From Candidatus Harpocratesius repetitus (GTDB lineage: Archaea; Asgardarchaeota; Lokiarchaeia; Sigyniarchaeales; Promethearchaeaceae), in contig JAIZWK010000001.1 in assembly GCA_021498095.1 (NCBI GenBank), positions 2,157,666 to 2,221,665 on the forward strand: 64,000 nt of DNA. The letters are read 5' to 3'. Both the position numbers and the translations under genes were made by a program. Below, piece by piece: positions 34,185 to 41,988 of this stretch (positions are counted from its first letter, which is position 1; every line of letters begins with the position of its first letter). Below the pieces are notes generated by a model, which saw nothing but the letters and a program-made list of their open reading frames with translations, was not told the DNA's origin and ran no database searches.

Positions 34185-35441
34185 ATGAGTTTACAGAATA
34201 AATTACGAATTTCAGAAGAAAGTGTTAAAACAATCAATGATTTTTTGCTGGACCCTGCAAATCCATTAATCCAAAAATTTTTAGATGTTGTGGAAAAATA
34301 TGGAGGTCCTGAAGCAATTAATGAAAAAGCTGCCAAAGCGCGTCAATTAGATCATCTAATGGATCAGTTAAAAGCAAAAAATTCTCCATACATAAAAGAT
34401 TTAGAATGGTTAATTGAACAGCGCGACTCAGGGAAATTTATCAAGCTTGAAGATTATTATCGAAAAATTCTTGGTGATAATTATAACCCCGATTCTATGA
34501 AGAAAGATTTTGCAGTAACCTTAGAATTAAGCGCTTTGCAATATTTTCCTTTTCTAATCGAACAAGCGAAACAAGCAATCGAAAAACAAGAACTCATGCC
34601 TGGAAGAATCATTCGTGTGCGAAAAATGAAAGAACAAGAATCAGATGATGACATTCTCGCTGTAGCCGCTGCAATGAATATAATTGGTGCATCATATGTA
34701 GAGACTCTTGATACTAAAGGTACAGATGGATCAAATATCCATTTAGGGGGTCCTGAAACAATTACTGGTTATTTTGGAGGTGTTGGACAACCTAATGATT
34801 ATCCTATTAAATGGATTGATGAATTTCTTTATTACTATACCACATATGGTGTTCGACAAGTATTAAACGTAAATCCTGGAACAGTATTATTAGGATATTT
34901 CTTGCATAAGATTGGTGTGGATATAGAATTTAAAATCTCAGTTTACATGGGGAATGATAATCCATACAGCGTACTTTGGACATTATTGACCGCCAAACTT
35001 TTCACTCGCGAAGATGGAACCACCTCGTTAATCGGATTTAATTTCTCCAATTCCGTGAATAATGAAACCATTGAACTTAGTGCCGTTCCAAGAAAAGCCT
35101 TTGGATTGGAAGATGTAGTTCGTTTCGAACATCATATTACAGAAACCTATAAATCAATTGTTCGCCAACCCTACAATCGCCGGGATGAGCTTGTAGAAGT
35201 TGCTGCGAAAGTTAGAAATATTAGTGCAAAGCATGAAGGTGCCGATCCTGAGATTGATGAGAAACGTGAGCATCCATCAGATATTTTAGATTATTTTATG
35301 GATAAGGAAGATGTTCTCAAGCAAAACTTGATGGATAAATTGCTTCGAAATTATTTAGATAAACATGAAGCAATTGCAAAAACCGCCAATGCATTAATAA
35401 AAAATAATATTCCAGTAATTCCAGCTAAAAATCTTCATTAA
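34185..35441 (+). CDS. Conserved-looking cytoplasmic protein of unknown function, paired with the DapA-family gene
   Basis: Not recognised. The ATG at 34185 is chosen because GAGGTG (34173-34178) precedes it by six bases; GTG within that site (34176) is in frame but would consume it. The 418-aa product has a helical N-terminal third and a more conserved-looking core: DTKGTDGSNIHLGGPETITG, YYTTYGVRQVLNVNPGTVLL and SVYMGNDNPYSVLWTLLTAK. Gly-rich loops and acidic residues suggest an enzyme, possibly barrel-like. It has no membrane segment. Cotranscription with the aldolase/lyase suggests the same catabolic pathway. Confidence 0.7.
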   Translation: MSLQNKLRISEESVKTINDFLLDPANPLIQKFLDVVEKYGGPEAINEKAAKARQLDHLMDQLKAKNSPYIKDLEWLIEQRDSGKFIKLEDYYRKILGDNYNPDSMKKDFAVTLELSALQYFPFLIEQAKQAIEKQELMPGRIIRVRKMKEQESDDDILAVAAAMNIIGASYVETLDTKGTDGSNIHLGGPETITGYFGGVGQPNDYPIKWIDEFLYYYTTYGVRQVLNVNPGTVLLGYFLHKIGVDIEFKISVYMGNDNPYSVLWTLLTAKLFTREDGTTSLIGFNFSNSVNNETIELSAVPRKAFGLEDVVRFEHHITETYKSIVRQPYNRRDELVEVAAKVRNISAKHEGADPEIDEKREHPSDILDYFMDKEDVLKQNLMDKLLRNYLDKHEAIAKTANALIKNNIPVIPAKNLH

Positions 35442-35528
35442 TTGATATGGGAAGATTTTTATTTTTTTTATTTTTCGATAGATTCATAATCTTAACCGAA
35501 TTGCATTTATTAGGAGTATAAGAAGTGC

Positions 35529-36893
35529 ATGCGAAAGGATTATTTTTTAGTAGGGTTGGGTTTTCGATTTATTATGCTATTTTTTTTTATCCAATTAAAC
35601 GAAGTAAATCACTATAATGATGCATCATTAATTATCTATAAAGCTTTTCTTCATTTATTGGATTGTGAAAATCCTTATTCTTTTATCTATGAACTCCCAT
35701 GGGGAACTGGGACATTCACTCAACCCTTCAATTATGGACCTATGATTTTTTTTATATATTTACCCGCAATGTTGCTCCCTATTTGGTATCATGATTTATG
35801 GATTGGAATGGCTGTTATGATTAATTTATACAGTTTTGGCATTGCAGAAATACTTTCCCGTATAGGTTCTCAAGATTTATCTTTTCAAGTTAATTCAACT
35901 TTATCCATTACTGATAAAGATCCTCACAAAAATCGTTTATTATATTATGGAGGGTTGTTTTTTTGGATGCTCCCTTTTGGAACCACAGTAATTTCTGTTT
36001 TTATTTATGCTCCCATATTTTTATGTACATTAGCTTTTATTTATAGAAAATATCCATTAATAGCAGGTTTTTTCTTGATGAACGCAGCCTTAAGTTATCA
36101 ATTAGTTCTCTTATTCGTTCCTATTTTTGGAATATATTACCTAAAGCAGAATTGGAATGCTACTTTAAAATTTGTTATTGGTTGTATTCCAGCGTTATTA
36201 ACCTTGTGTTTTTTCATTCTCTGGCAATTTCCTGCTGGAACCATTGATAGTTTATTTCTCTATACATCTAGAATGCCTTATATAAAGTGTGAAAACTGTG
36301 GAAATGATCTTGATAAATGGTCCATTTTTTCCATCCCCCATCTCTTATATGTATTGAGTGGTGGAGTGACTCAAATTGGTAATTATTTTCGCTTAGGTGT
36401 AATAATTGTTTTAGGAATTTATTGTTGTATTTTATTATTTAAAAAAGAAACCAATAATCAACTTGCGATTACAATAATTAAATATCAAATTTTAACTACC
36501 ATTCTTTTTACTCTCTCAACTAATTATGGGCAAGTTCACTATTTATTTTTCCTTTTTGTTCCATTACTGTATCTATTTCAATATTTTAAACCCGATTTTC
36601 AAAAAAATAGGCTTATTAAAGAAAGAGAAGTAAAAACAATTAAAAAATGGAAGATTTTTCAAATTGGAAATGAAAACTTCTCAATTTTTACTATTTTAAT
36701 GATAATTGTGCTTGGTATTTTTTTGTTTTTTGGATTATTTATGATTTATTTGTTAAAACCAGATATTTTTTATGAAGGAAAATTAGATGGTTTGCTTAAT
36801 CATCTTTGGTTAAAATGGGGGTCCTTTTCAATCGGAGTTGTTTGTATTTTATGTGGTTTTTTCGTCTACAAACAAGAAAAGACTGTAAGCTAA
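35529..36893 (+). CDS. Polytopic membrane protein, GT87-like glycosyltransferase candidate
   Basis: About eleven or twelve transmembrane segments in 454 aa. An acidic pair in the first external loop (NEVNHYNDASLIIYK) and a following NPYSFIYELPWGTGTF resemble the arrangement in polyprenol-phosphate-dependent membrane glycosyltransferases (GT-C fold, GT87-like), in which the first loop holds the catalytic Asp. This is an architecture-based guess; no diagnostic motif is certain. An AGGAG-like site lies around 35512, somewhat distant from the ATG. It precedes the rhomboid gene by 25 bases in the same direction. Confidence 0.65.
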   Translation: MRKDYFLVGLGFRFIMLFFFIQLNEVNHYNDASLIIYKAFLHLLDCENPYSFIYELPWGTGTFTQPFNYGPMIFFIYLPAMLLPIWYHDLWIGMAVMINLYSFGIAEILSRIGSQDLSFQVNSTLSITDKDPHKNRLLYYGGLFFWMLPFGTTVISVFIYAPIFLCTLAFIYRKYPLIAGFFLMNAALSYQLVLLFVPIFGIYYLKQNWNATLKFVIGCIPALLTLCFFILWQFPAGTIDSLFLYTSRMPYIKCENCGNDLDKWSIFSIPHLLYVLSGGVTQIGNYFRLGVIIVLGIYCCILLFKKETNNQLAITIIKYQILTTILFTLSTNYGQVHYLFFLFVPLLYLFQYFKPDFQKNRLIKEREVKTIKKWKIFQIGNENFSIFTILMIIVLGIFLFFGLFMIYLLKPDIFYEGKLDGLLNHLWLKWGSFSIGVVCILCGFFVYKQEKTVS

Positions 36894-36918
36894 AATTTAA
36901 AGAAAAATACTTAAGGAA

Positions 36919-37791
36919 ATGAAAAAAATGGCTATAGAAATATCAGAAGAATCTATGAAAAATGCACATTTTACCTTCTCTCTTATTATCATAAATATTT
37001 TGATTTTTATTATTGTAAATCTCATTTCAGGTTCAAATGTTGTATTATTTTTAGCTCAGTCAAATCATCTTATTGTTCATGGCCAAGAATTATGGGGACT
37101 CTTTACATCCATGTTTATACATGCTGATGCAGCCCATTTGATTTTTAATATGATTTCATTATTCATTTTTGGAATATTTGTCGAGAATAATTATCCAAAA
37201 TGGCAGTTCCTTCTTGTATATTTGATTTCTGGATTAATTGGATCAGTATTTTCATTTCTTTATTATCTTATTATTTCTCAAGGTATTTACTATCCAATTT
37301 ATGGATTAGGAAGTTCAGGTGCTATATATGGTTTAATGGCTGCTGCATTTGTTAAAATCCCCAGATCGAATTATTATATGTACATTTTTGGGATAATCTT
37401 TGTACTATATCGTATATTAAGTTCATTAGATAATTGGGCGCATATTTTTGGATTTGTAAGTGGATTTCTCATGGCGCGGATATTTGTACATCAAAAATAT
37501 CATAATTTATCAAGATTTCAGAAAAAAACAGAGAACTATGGGGAAGAATTTCGTAAAGAAGAGCCAAAATCATCAGAACGAAAAATTTTTAATCGTTTTT
37601 GTATAATTCTGCAAATTAATAATCCAATTTCTATCAATATTATGGCTAATTATTTACAGTTAACTGAAATGGATTTAATGAAGCGTTTAGTTGTTTGGAA
37701 AGAAAGATTACCGTTTCTAATTAAAAGGAATAAAATAATCATTCCTAATATGGATGAATTTCTCCTTGCACTTGAACGGTTCCCCTCTTAA
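36919..37791 (+). CDS. Rhomboid family intramembrane serine protease with cytoplasmic winged-helix-like domain
   Basis: Cleaves substrates inside the membrane. Six transmembrane helices carry the motifs: SMFIHADAAHLIFNMISL (H-x-x-x-x-H-x-x-x-N), the catalytic GSSG with Ser133, and the partner His175 in DNWAHIFGF. After the last helix (about residue 190) comes a cytoplasmic domain of about 80 residues (RKIFNRFCIILQINNPISIN, then LQLTEMDLMKRLVVW) that looks like a winged helix. The fusion is unusual and may link proteolysis to a cytoplasmic binding event. ATG at 36928 is an alternative start with a better spaced AAGGAAA. Confidence 0.88.
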   Translation: MKKMAIEISEESMKNAHFTFSLIIINILIFIIVNLISGSNVVLFLAQSNHLIVHGQELWGLFTSMFIHADAAHLIFNMISLFIFGIFVENNYPKWQFLLVYLISGLIGSVFSFLYYLIISQGIYYPIYGLGSSGAIYGLMAAAFVKIPRSNYYMYIFGIIFVLYRILSSLDNWAHIFGFVSGFLMARIFVHQKYHNLSRFQKKTENYGEEFRKEEPKSSERKIFNRFCIILQINNPISINIMANYLQLTEMDLMKRLVVWKERLPFLIKRNKIIIPNMDEFLLALERFPS

Positions 37792-37814
37792 ACTATGGGT
37801 CCTTATAATCATAT

Positions 37815-39323
37815 ATGGTACTAGAACACTTAAAACCACAAATCGTATGGGAAATTTTTGAGAATCTATTTCTTGCAACTCCCCATGAATCAAAGCATGA
37901 AGAACCAATTCGAAAAAAAATAAAGGATTGGATTGATTCAGTTGTAAAACCCAAAATTCCTGCTATTACTATTGATGAAGATGAGATTGGAAATCTCTTT
38001 ATTTCTGTTCCTGCCTCACCAGGATATGAAAAGGTTCAACCCTTACTTTTACAAGGGCACATGGATATGGTTTGCGTTTCTAATGAGCCCTTTGATTTTC
38101 AAACCAATTCCATCACTCCTGAAATTGAACCTAATGGAGAATGGATTACTGCCCATGGGACTTCTTTAGGCGCAGATAATGGAATTGGGGTTTCTATGGC
38201 CCTTGCTCTTCTAATCGATCCGGACTCTGATTTTAAACATGGACCTTTGGAAATTTTGATTACAGTGGATGAAGAAACAGGGTTAACTGGTGCTTTCGAA
38301 TTAGATATTGAAAAATTCAAAATTAAAAGTCGGGCAATGTTAAATGTGGATTCTGAAGAACTGGGTGTAATAACCATTGGTTCAGCAGGTGGTGGGGATT
38401 CAAAATTAGAGAAAAGACTTACTAAATTTTCAGATTTTTCTAAATTTGATACATTTTTCACTTTAAATATCAGTGGTTTGATTGGTGGCCATTCTGGGGG
38501 TGATATTCATTTACCAAGGGCAAATGCTAATAAATTAATCGCACGGATGTTAAGCAAACTTGTTATTGCCAAAGTACCATTTGTAATAACTAAATGGAAC
38601 GGTGGTACAAAACACAATGCGATTACACGCAATTCAGAAATTGTATTTGGGATTCAAAAAGAGTATGAGGATCAAATGAATAAAATTTTAATTAATGAAA
38701 AGAATGCTCTTTTTTCCTATTATCAACATGGTGAAAATCCATTTGAACCAAATCTTTCAATAACTATAACATCAACGACACCCCAACCCTATTTTTCACC
38801 TGAAGAAAGTGCTTTAATTATTACCACTGGAAATTTAATTCCTAGTCGAGCAATTGTCCTTTCACCAACAATTCCAGGTTTGACAGAAACATCAAATAAT
38901 TTTGCTATTGTAAAAACTACAGATTCTGGAATTATATTCCACTTATCCAGCAGAAGTTCAGTGCAAGCAGATCTCGAATGGATTCGGGATCAACTCGAAC
39001 AATTAGCTTCAATTACAAAATGGCATTATATCCGAGAGAAAGCTTATCCAGGATGGAACCCTGATCCTCAGAGCTCATTTTTAGCTTATGTTAAGAAGAT
39101 ATATATGCAAGAACTCGGCAAAGAAGTGGGTGTTGGTGCAGTTCATGGTGGATTGGAAACTGGACTGATAGGAGCTAAAATTCCAGGAATGAAAATGGTT
39201 GCAATTGGACCAGATATTCATAATCCACATTCTCCTGATGAACGAGTAAATATACACAGTGTGGAAAAAATGTATCAGATTATAAAAAGTATTATTAAGG
39301 ATTTCAAATCATATAATTCTTAG
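37815..39323 (+). CDS. pepD: Cytosolic dipeptidase PepD (M20C aminoacyl-histidine dipeptidase family)
   Basis: Hydrolyses a broad range of dipeptides in the cytoplasm with two metal ions. Motifs are in order: LQGHMDMVC (zinc His and Asp), SLGADNGIGVSMALAL (bridging Asp), TVDEETGLTGA (catalytic and metal-binding Glu), NVDSEELG, and GAVHGGLETG near the end. The extended 502-aa length and the inserted lid domain are as in E. coli PepD. It begins 23 bases after the rhomboid gene and may share its transcript. Together with PepT it supports growth on peptides. Confidence 0.92.
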   Translation: MVLEHLKPQIVWEIFENLFLATPHESKHEEPIRKKIKDWIDSVVKPKIPAITIDEDEIGNLFISVPASPGYEKVQPLLLQGHMDMVCVSNEPFDFQTNSITPEIEPNGEWITAHGTSLGADNGIGVSMALALLIDPDSDFKHGPLEILITVDEETGLTGAFELDIEKFKIKSRAMLNVDSEELGVITIGSAGGGDSKLEKRLTKFSDFSKFDTFFTLNISGLIGGHSGGDIHLPRANANKLIARMLSKLVIAKVPFVITKWNGGTKHNAITRNSEIVFGIQKEYEDQMNKILINEKNALFSYYQHGENPFEPNLSITITSTTPQPYFSPEESALIITTGNLIPSRAIVLSPTIPGLTETSNNFAIVKTTDSGIIFHLSSRSSVQADLEWIRDQLEQLASITKWHYIREKAYPGWNPDPQSSFLAYVKKIYMQELGKEVGVGAVHGGLETGLIGAKIPGMKMVAIGPDIHNPHSPDERVNIHSVEKMYQIIKSIIKDFKSYNS

Positions 39324-39384
39324 AATAAATGAAAAAAGAGAGATATTTTGTTCTTTACAACTAATCTCTCAGTGTTGTATTTTT

Positions 39385-40641
39385 TTAATTTTTAATCTCT
39401 TCTTTTACTTGGTTTTTTGAACTTTCTGTGTCATTAATTGAATAGCTTTTGAGTAACCAAGGTATAATAATAACACTAAAGTATAGGGTAAACGCTATCA
39501 GTAATGACTGCATAGGAGACAATCCAAATATGTATAATCCATCCAAACCAAGTCCAATTAAGAGTGCTAAGCCACTATAAACCAAATTTAATGCAAAATT
39601 AATAATCGATAATACAGTTGCTCGCTTGTTTGATGGGATATGATCATTGGTGTATTTGTCCAAAACTGTCCATGTATAATCCCTTGTAAAGAATAAAATG
39701 AATAAGAAAATAATACTAAAGGGTTGCATGAAAATAGCCATTAACAAGAACATAACTGTAAAGACTCCTGTAATTAGGAAAAGAGATCCTTTTTCTCCTA
39801 ATTTTTGTTCAATTTTATAGCGTAATGGACCGAAGAAACCTATCACACCTCGAGTAAATGCAAATATTAAGCCGAAATATATTATTGGTACTCCAGATTG
39901 CTTAAGATAGGGCTGTTCCATAATATTTACAAAAACCATAGGAATCATTAGAACTAAAATATTGAAAAACAACAAAAATCTCACAATTTTTGATTTCCAG
40001 GTAAAAGATAGAGAGTGTGTAATTAACTGGAATTGAGCTGCAATAGATTTCTGGTTTTCTGATTCATTTGGCTCGATCATACTAAAGATAAATATTGCTG
40101 CAATCAAGCTTGCAATACCGTGAAGATAAAAGGGTAGTGATATATTAATGGAATATGTTACTCCACCTAAGATTGAAGAAAGAATAATTGAAAATGCAGT
40201 AAAAAGATCACGCCTACCAATATATTTAATATATTGTGATTCTCTTCCTAATTCTTTGAGAGTATCATAAAAAAGAGCTCTTTCTGCTCCAGAGATAAGT
40301 GAGTCACTTAATCCTAATAAGATTCCTGCAATAAAATATACCCAGAATTCTGTTGAAAATGCAATCATAAATAAACTGAATCCCCAAATAGAGAATCCCA
40401 AACCAGTTGATAATTTTCGTCCAAATATGTCTGCAAATGCACCACTGGGAATATCAGTGAGTATTACAATAACTGCTACTATAGATTCAATTGCGCCCAT
40501 TTGTAAATATGATAATCCACGATCTTGAAAATAAATAATTCCAACAGGCATAGAAATCCATAAATTCCGGAATATCATTGCTAAAAAATATTTCGGAATG
40601 TTCTTTTCCAACTTTTGTTGAGAATACTGTTTATTCTCCAT
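39385..40641 (-). CDS. Major facilitator superfamily transporter
   Basis: Twelve transmembrane helices in 418 aa. The region after helix 2 (GAFADIFGRKLSTGLGFSIW) is the MFS motif A (GxxxDxxGRK). A large cytoplasmic loop lies after helix 6 (SMIEPNESENQKSIA). The profile fits drug-efflux or sugar-type MFS proteins; the substrate is unknown. The gene diverges from an HTH regulator gene at 40813, and an 11-bp perfect inverted repeat lies just before its start codon, so it is probably regulated by that protein. Confidence 0.9.
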   Translation of the reverse strand: MENKQYSQQKLEKNIPKYFLAMIFRNLWISMPVGIIYFQDRGLSYLQMGAIESIVAVIVILTDIPSGAFADIFGRKLSTGLGFSIWGFSLFMIAFSTEFWVYFIAGILLGLSDSLISGAERALFYDTLKELGRESQYIKYIGRRDLFTAFSIILSSILGGVTYSINISLPFYLHGIASLIAAIFIFSMIEPNESENQKSIAAQFQLITHSLSFTWKSKIVRFLLFFNILVLMIPMVFVNIMEQPYLKQSGVPIIYFGLIFAFTRGVIGFFGPLRYKIEQKLGEKGSLFLITGVFTVMFLLMAIFMQPFSIIFLFILFFTRDYTWTVLDKYTNDHIPSNKRATVLSIINFALNLVYSGLALLIGLGLDGLYIFGLSPMQSLLIAFTLYFSVIIIPWLLKSYSINDTESSKNQVKEEIKN

Positions 40642-40645
40642 AATA

Positions 40646-40677
40646 TTTGTATAAATCTTTGGAAATATTTATACAAA
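40646..40677. promoter_or_regulatory. Candidate operator: 11-bp inverted repeat before the MFS gene
   Basis: TTTGTATAAAT (40646-40656) and ATTTATACAAA (40667-40677) are perfect reverse complements separated by 10 bases. The dyad begins 5 bases before the MFS start codon and contains TATA-like sequence in both arms. A dimeric HTH regulator bound here would cover the core promoter. The divergently transcribed HTH gene at 40813 is the obvious candidate regulator. Confidence 0.55.
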
Positions 40678-40812
40678 ACGATTTTTGAGAAGGTTTTCTT
40701 AGATTTTTCATTTATTTTTTATAGTTCTTTCATTGATCAATTTTGTCCTTTTTTTTGAAACAAAAATGATTACTTTTTTAATTAGCGTTAATTACATAAT
40801 TATTGACATAGG

Positions 40813-41613
40813 ATGACAAAAAAAGGAGAACAAATTCAATCTCAAATATTGCGATTTTTAGAAAGAAATCCTGATGGGCTCCGAATTGGCCAACTTACCG
40901 AACTTTTAGGGGTTTCGAGGAATTCTGTTTATCGATATTTGAATATTCTTGTAGAAAAGGATTTAGTTCGAAAACAACCTAATAAATTGTGGGTTTTAAC
41001 AACTCCTCTAAAACCACAGACTATTTTAGGATATCAATACCATGCTCTATTACAAGGACTGTGTCATATTGGGGGAAATTTATGGGATATAAAAACTGAA
41101 AAAGGTAGGTCAAATTTCAAAGAATTAGGTAAATGGATTTCACCACGTATGAAGGAATCTACCAAATTGGATTTAGAAGAATTAAAACAAAAGACTCATT
41201 TTTTACAGGATATTCTTGAATTTGGTATGAAATTAGTAGATGAAGCTAGTTCAGTTGAGCAATTTACAACAAGTTTTTCTTTAGACGCAAATGGATTTCC
41301 TAATGAAAATACTAATCTTGCTGCTGTTGTCAGTTTTCAAGGTGGTTATGTACAGACATCAAAAGTTCATGGTAATGGGTTTGCGCATTATTATATTATA
41401 GCTGGAATTATTGAAAGAAGTATGGAACAAATTATTCCTGCAATTTATGGAGGTAGAGTTTATGTAGATATTTTGAATATGGATGAAGAAAATCAGCATG
41501 TCGAGCTAGGACTCTATGTAATTTTTGATAAAGTAACACCCTTTATTGATCCATATACAAAACGACGAATTCCTTTTCCACAGCGTGAGATTCGCCTCCA
41601 TGGGCATTATTAA
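40813..41613 (+). CDS. HTH transcriptional regulator with unknown C-terminal domain
   Basis: Residues 1-65 form a winged helix-turn-helix (QILRFLERNPDGLRIGQLTE, LLGVSRNSVYRYLNILVEKD) of the general ArsR/IclR/DeoR-like type. The C-terminal 200 residues are not recognised; they include AAVVSFQGGYVQTSKVHGNG and AGIIERSMEQIIPAIYGGRV, which may sense a ligand. The gene diverges from the MFS transporter gene across about 170 bases that contain a strong dyad, so it is likely a local regulator of that transporter. A T9 tract at 41648-41656 follows the stop codon. Confidence 0.75.
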   Translation: MTKKGEQIQSQILRFLERNPDGLRIGQLTELLGVSRNSVYRYLNILVEKDLVRKQPNKLWVLTTPLKPQTILGYQYHALLQGLCHIGGNLWDIKTEKGRSNFKELGKWISPRMKESTKLDLEELKQKTHFLQDILEFGMKLVDEASSVEQFTTSFSLDANGFPNENTNLAAVVSFQGGYVQTSKVHGNGFAHYYIIAGIIERSMEQIIPAIYGGRVYVDILNMDEENQHVELGLYVIFDKVTPFIDPYTKRRIPFPQREIRLHGHY

Positions 41614-41988
41614 TTAAAGTATTAGTAATTAGAATAAAATATAATGATTTTTTTTTCTAAATTAAAATAATTCCTAGAAAAAACATCAAAAATTGAAAGA
41701 GAAGAAAAAGAGTGGGAGAATGTGTGAAGTTCTCCCACAAGAGCTATGGATGTGTGATGATAGATTTACTTAGTGGAGCTTTTTTGCAGTTCAACTTTAG
41801 TTCTATAATTTATTTTATTATAATTTCAAATTAGAAAATGCACACTATTTTGATCTTCTCTGAATATGATCGATTTATCTTGAAATATAAATTTTAAATC
41901 CAGATAATAAAAGAATGAAACGATAAACGAATAAAACAAAAAAAAAGAACAAACCAATTTTTCAATTATAGTCACAAAATGGTCGTGC
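41614..41988. other. Convergent intergenic region with a possible structured RNA
   Basis: 375 bases between convergent genes. A T9 tract (41648-41656) probably ends the regulator transcript. A relatively GC-rich hairpin follows at 41712-41738, with a second possible pairing and T-run at 41739-41785. The rest is AT-rich and shows nothing further. Confidence 0.4.
41712..41738 (-). terminator. 9-bp hairpin: terminator or part of a small RNA
   Basis: GTGGGAGAA (41712-41720) and TTCTCCCAC (41730-41738) pair perfectly around a 9-base loop, which is striking in DNA this AT-rich. Read on the minus strand the stem is followed by a T-rich tract (tctttttcttc), like an intrinsic terminator for the CoA-disulfide-reductase fusion gene, although about 250 bases past its stop. 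Read on the plus strand, AAGAGCT (41739-41745) can pair with AGCTTTT (41777-41783) ahead of six T, which would fit a small RNA of about 90 bases. Strand is uncertain. Confidence 0.4.

Noticed and set aside
38099-38461. Open frame of 120 codons on the minus strand inside pepD
   Set aside because: It lies wholly within a confidently identified gene and has no family signal.
41753-41870. C-box-like GTGATGA with a later CTGA, suggesting a C/D box guide RNA
   Set aside because: The spacing is about 100 bases, too long for an archaeal C/D RNA, and no C'/D' boxes or terminal stem were found.
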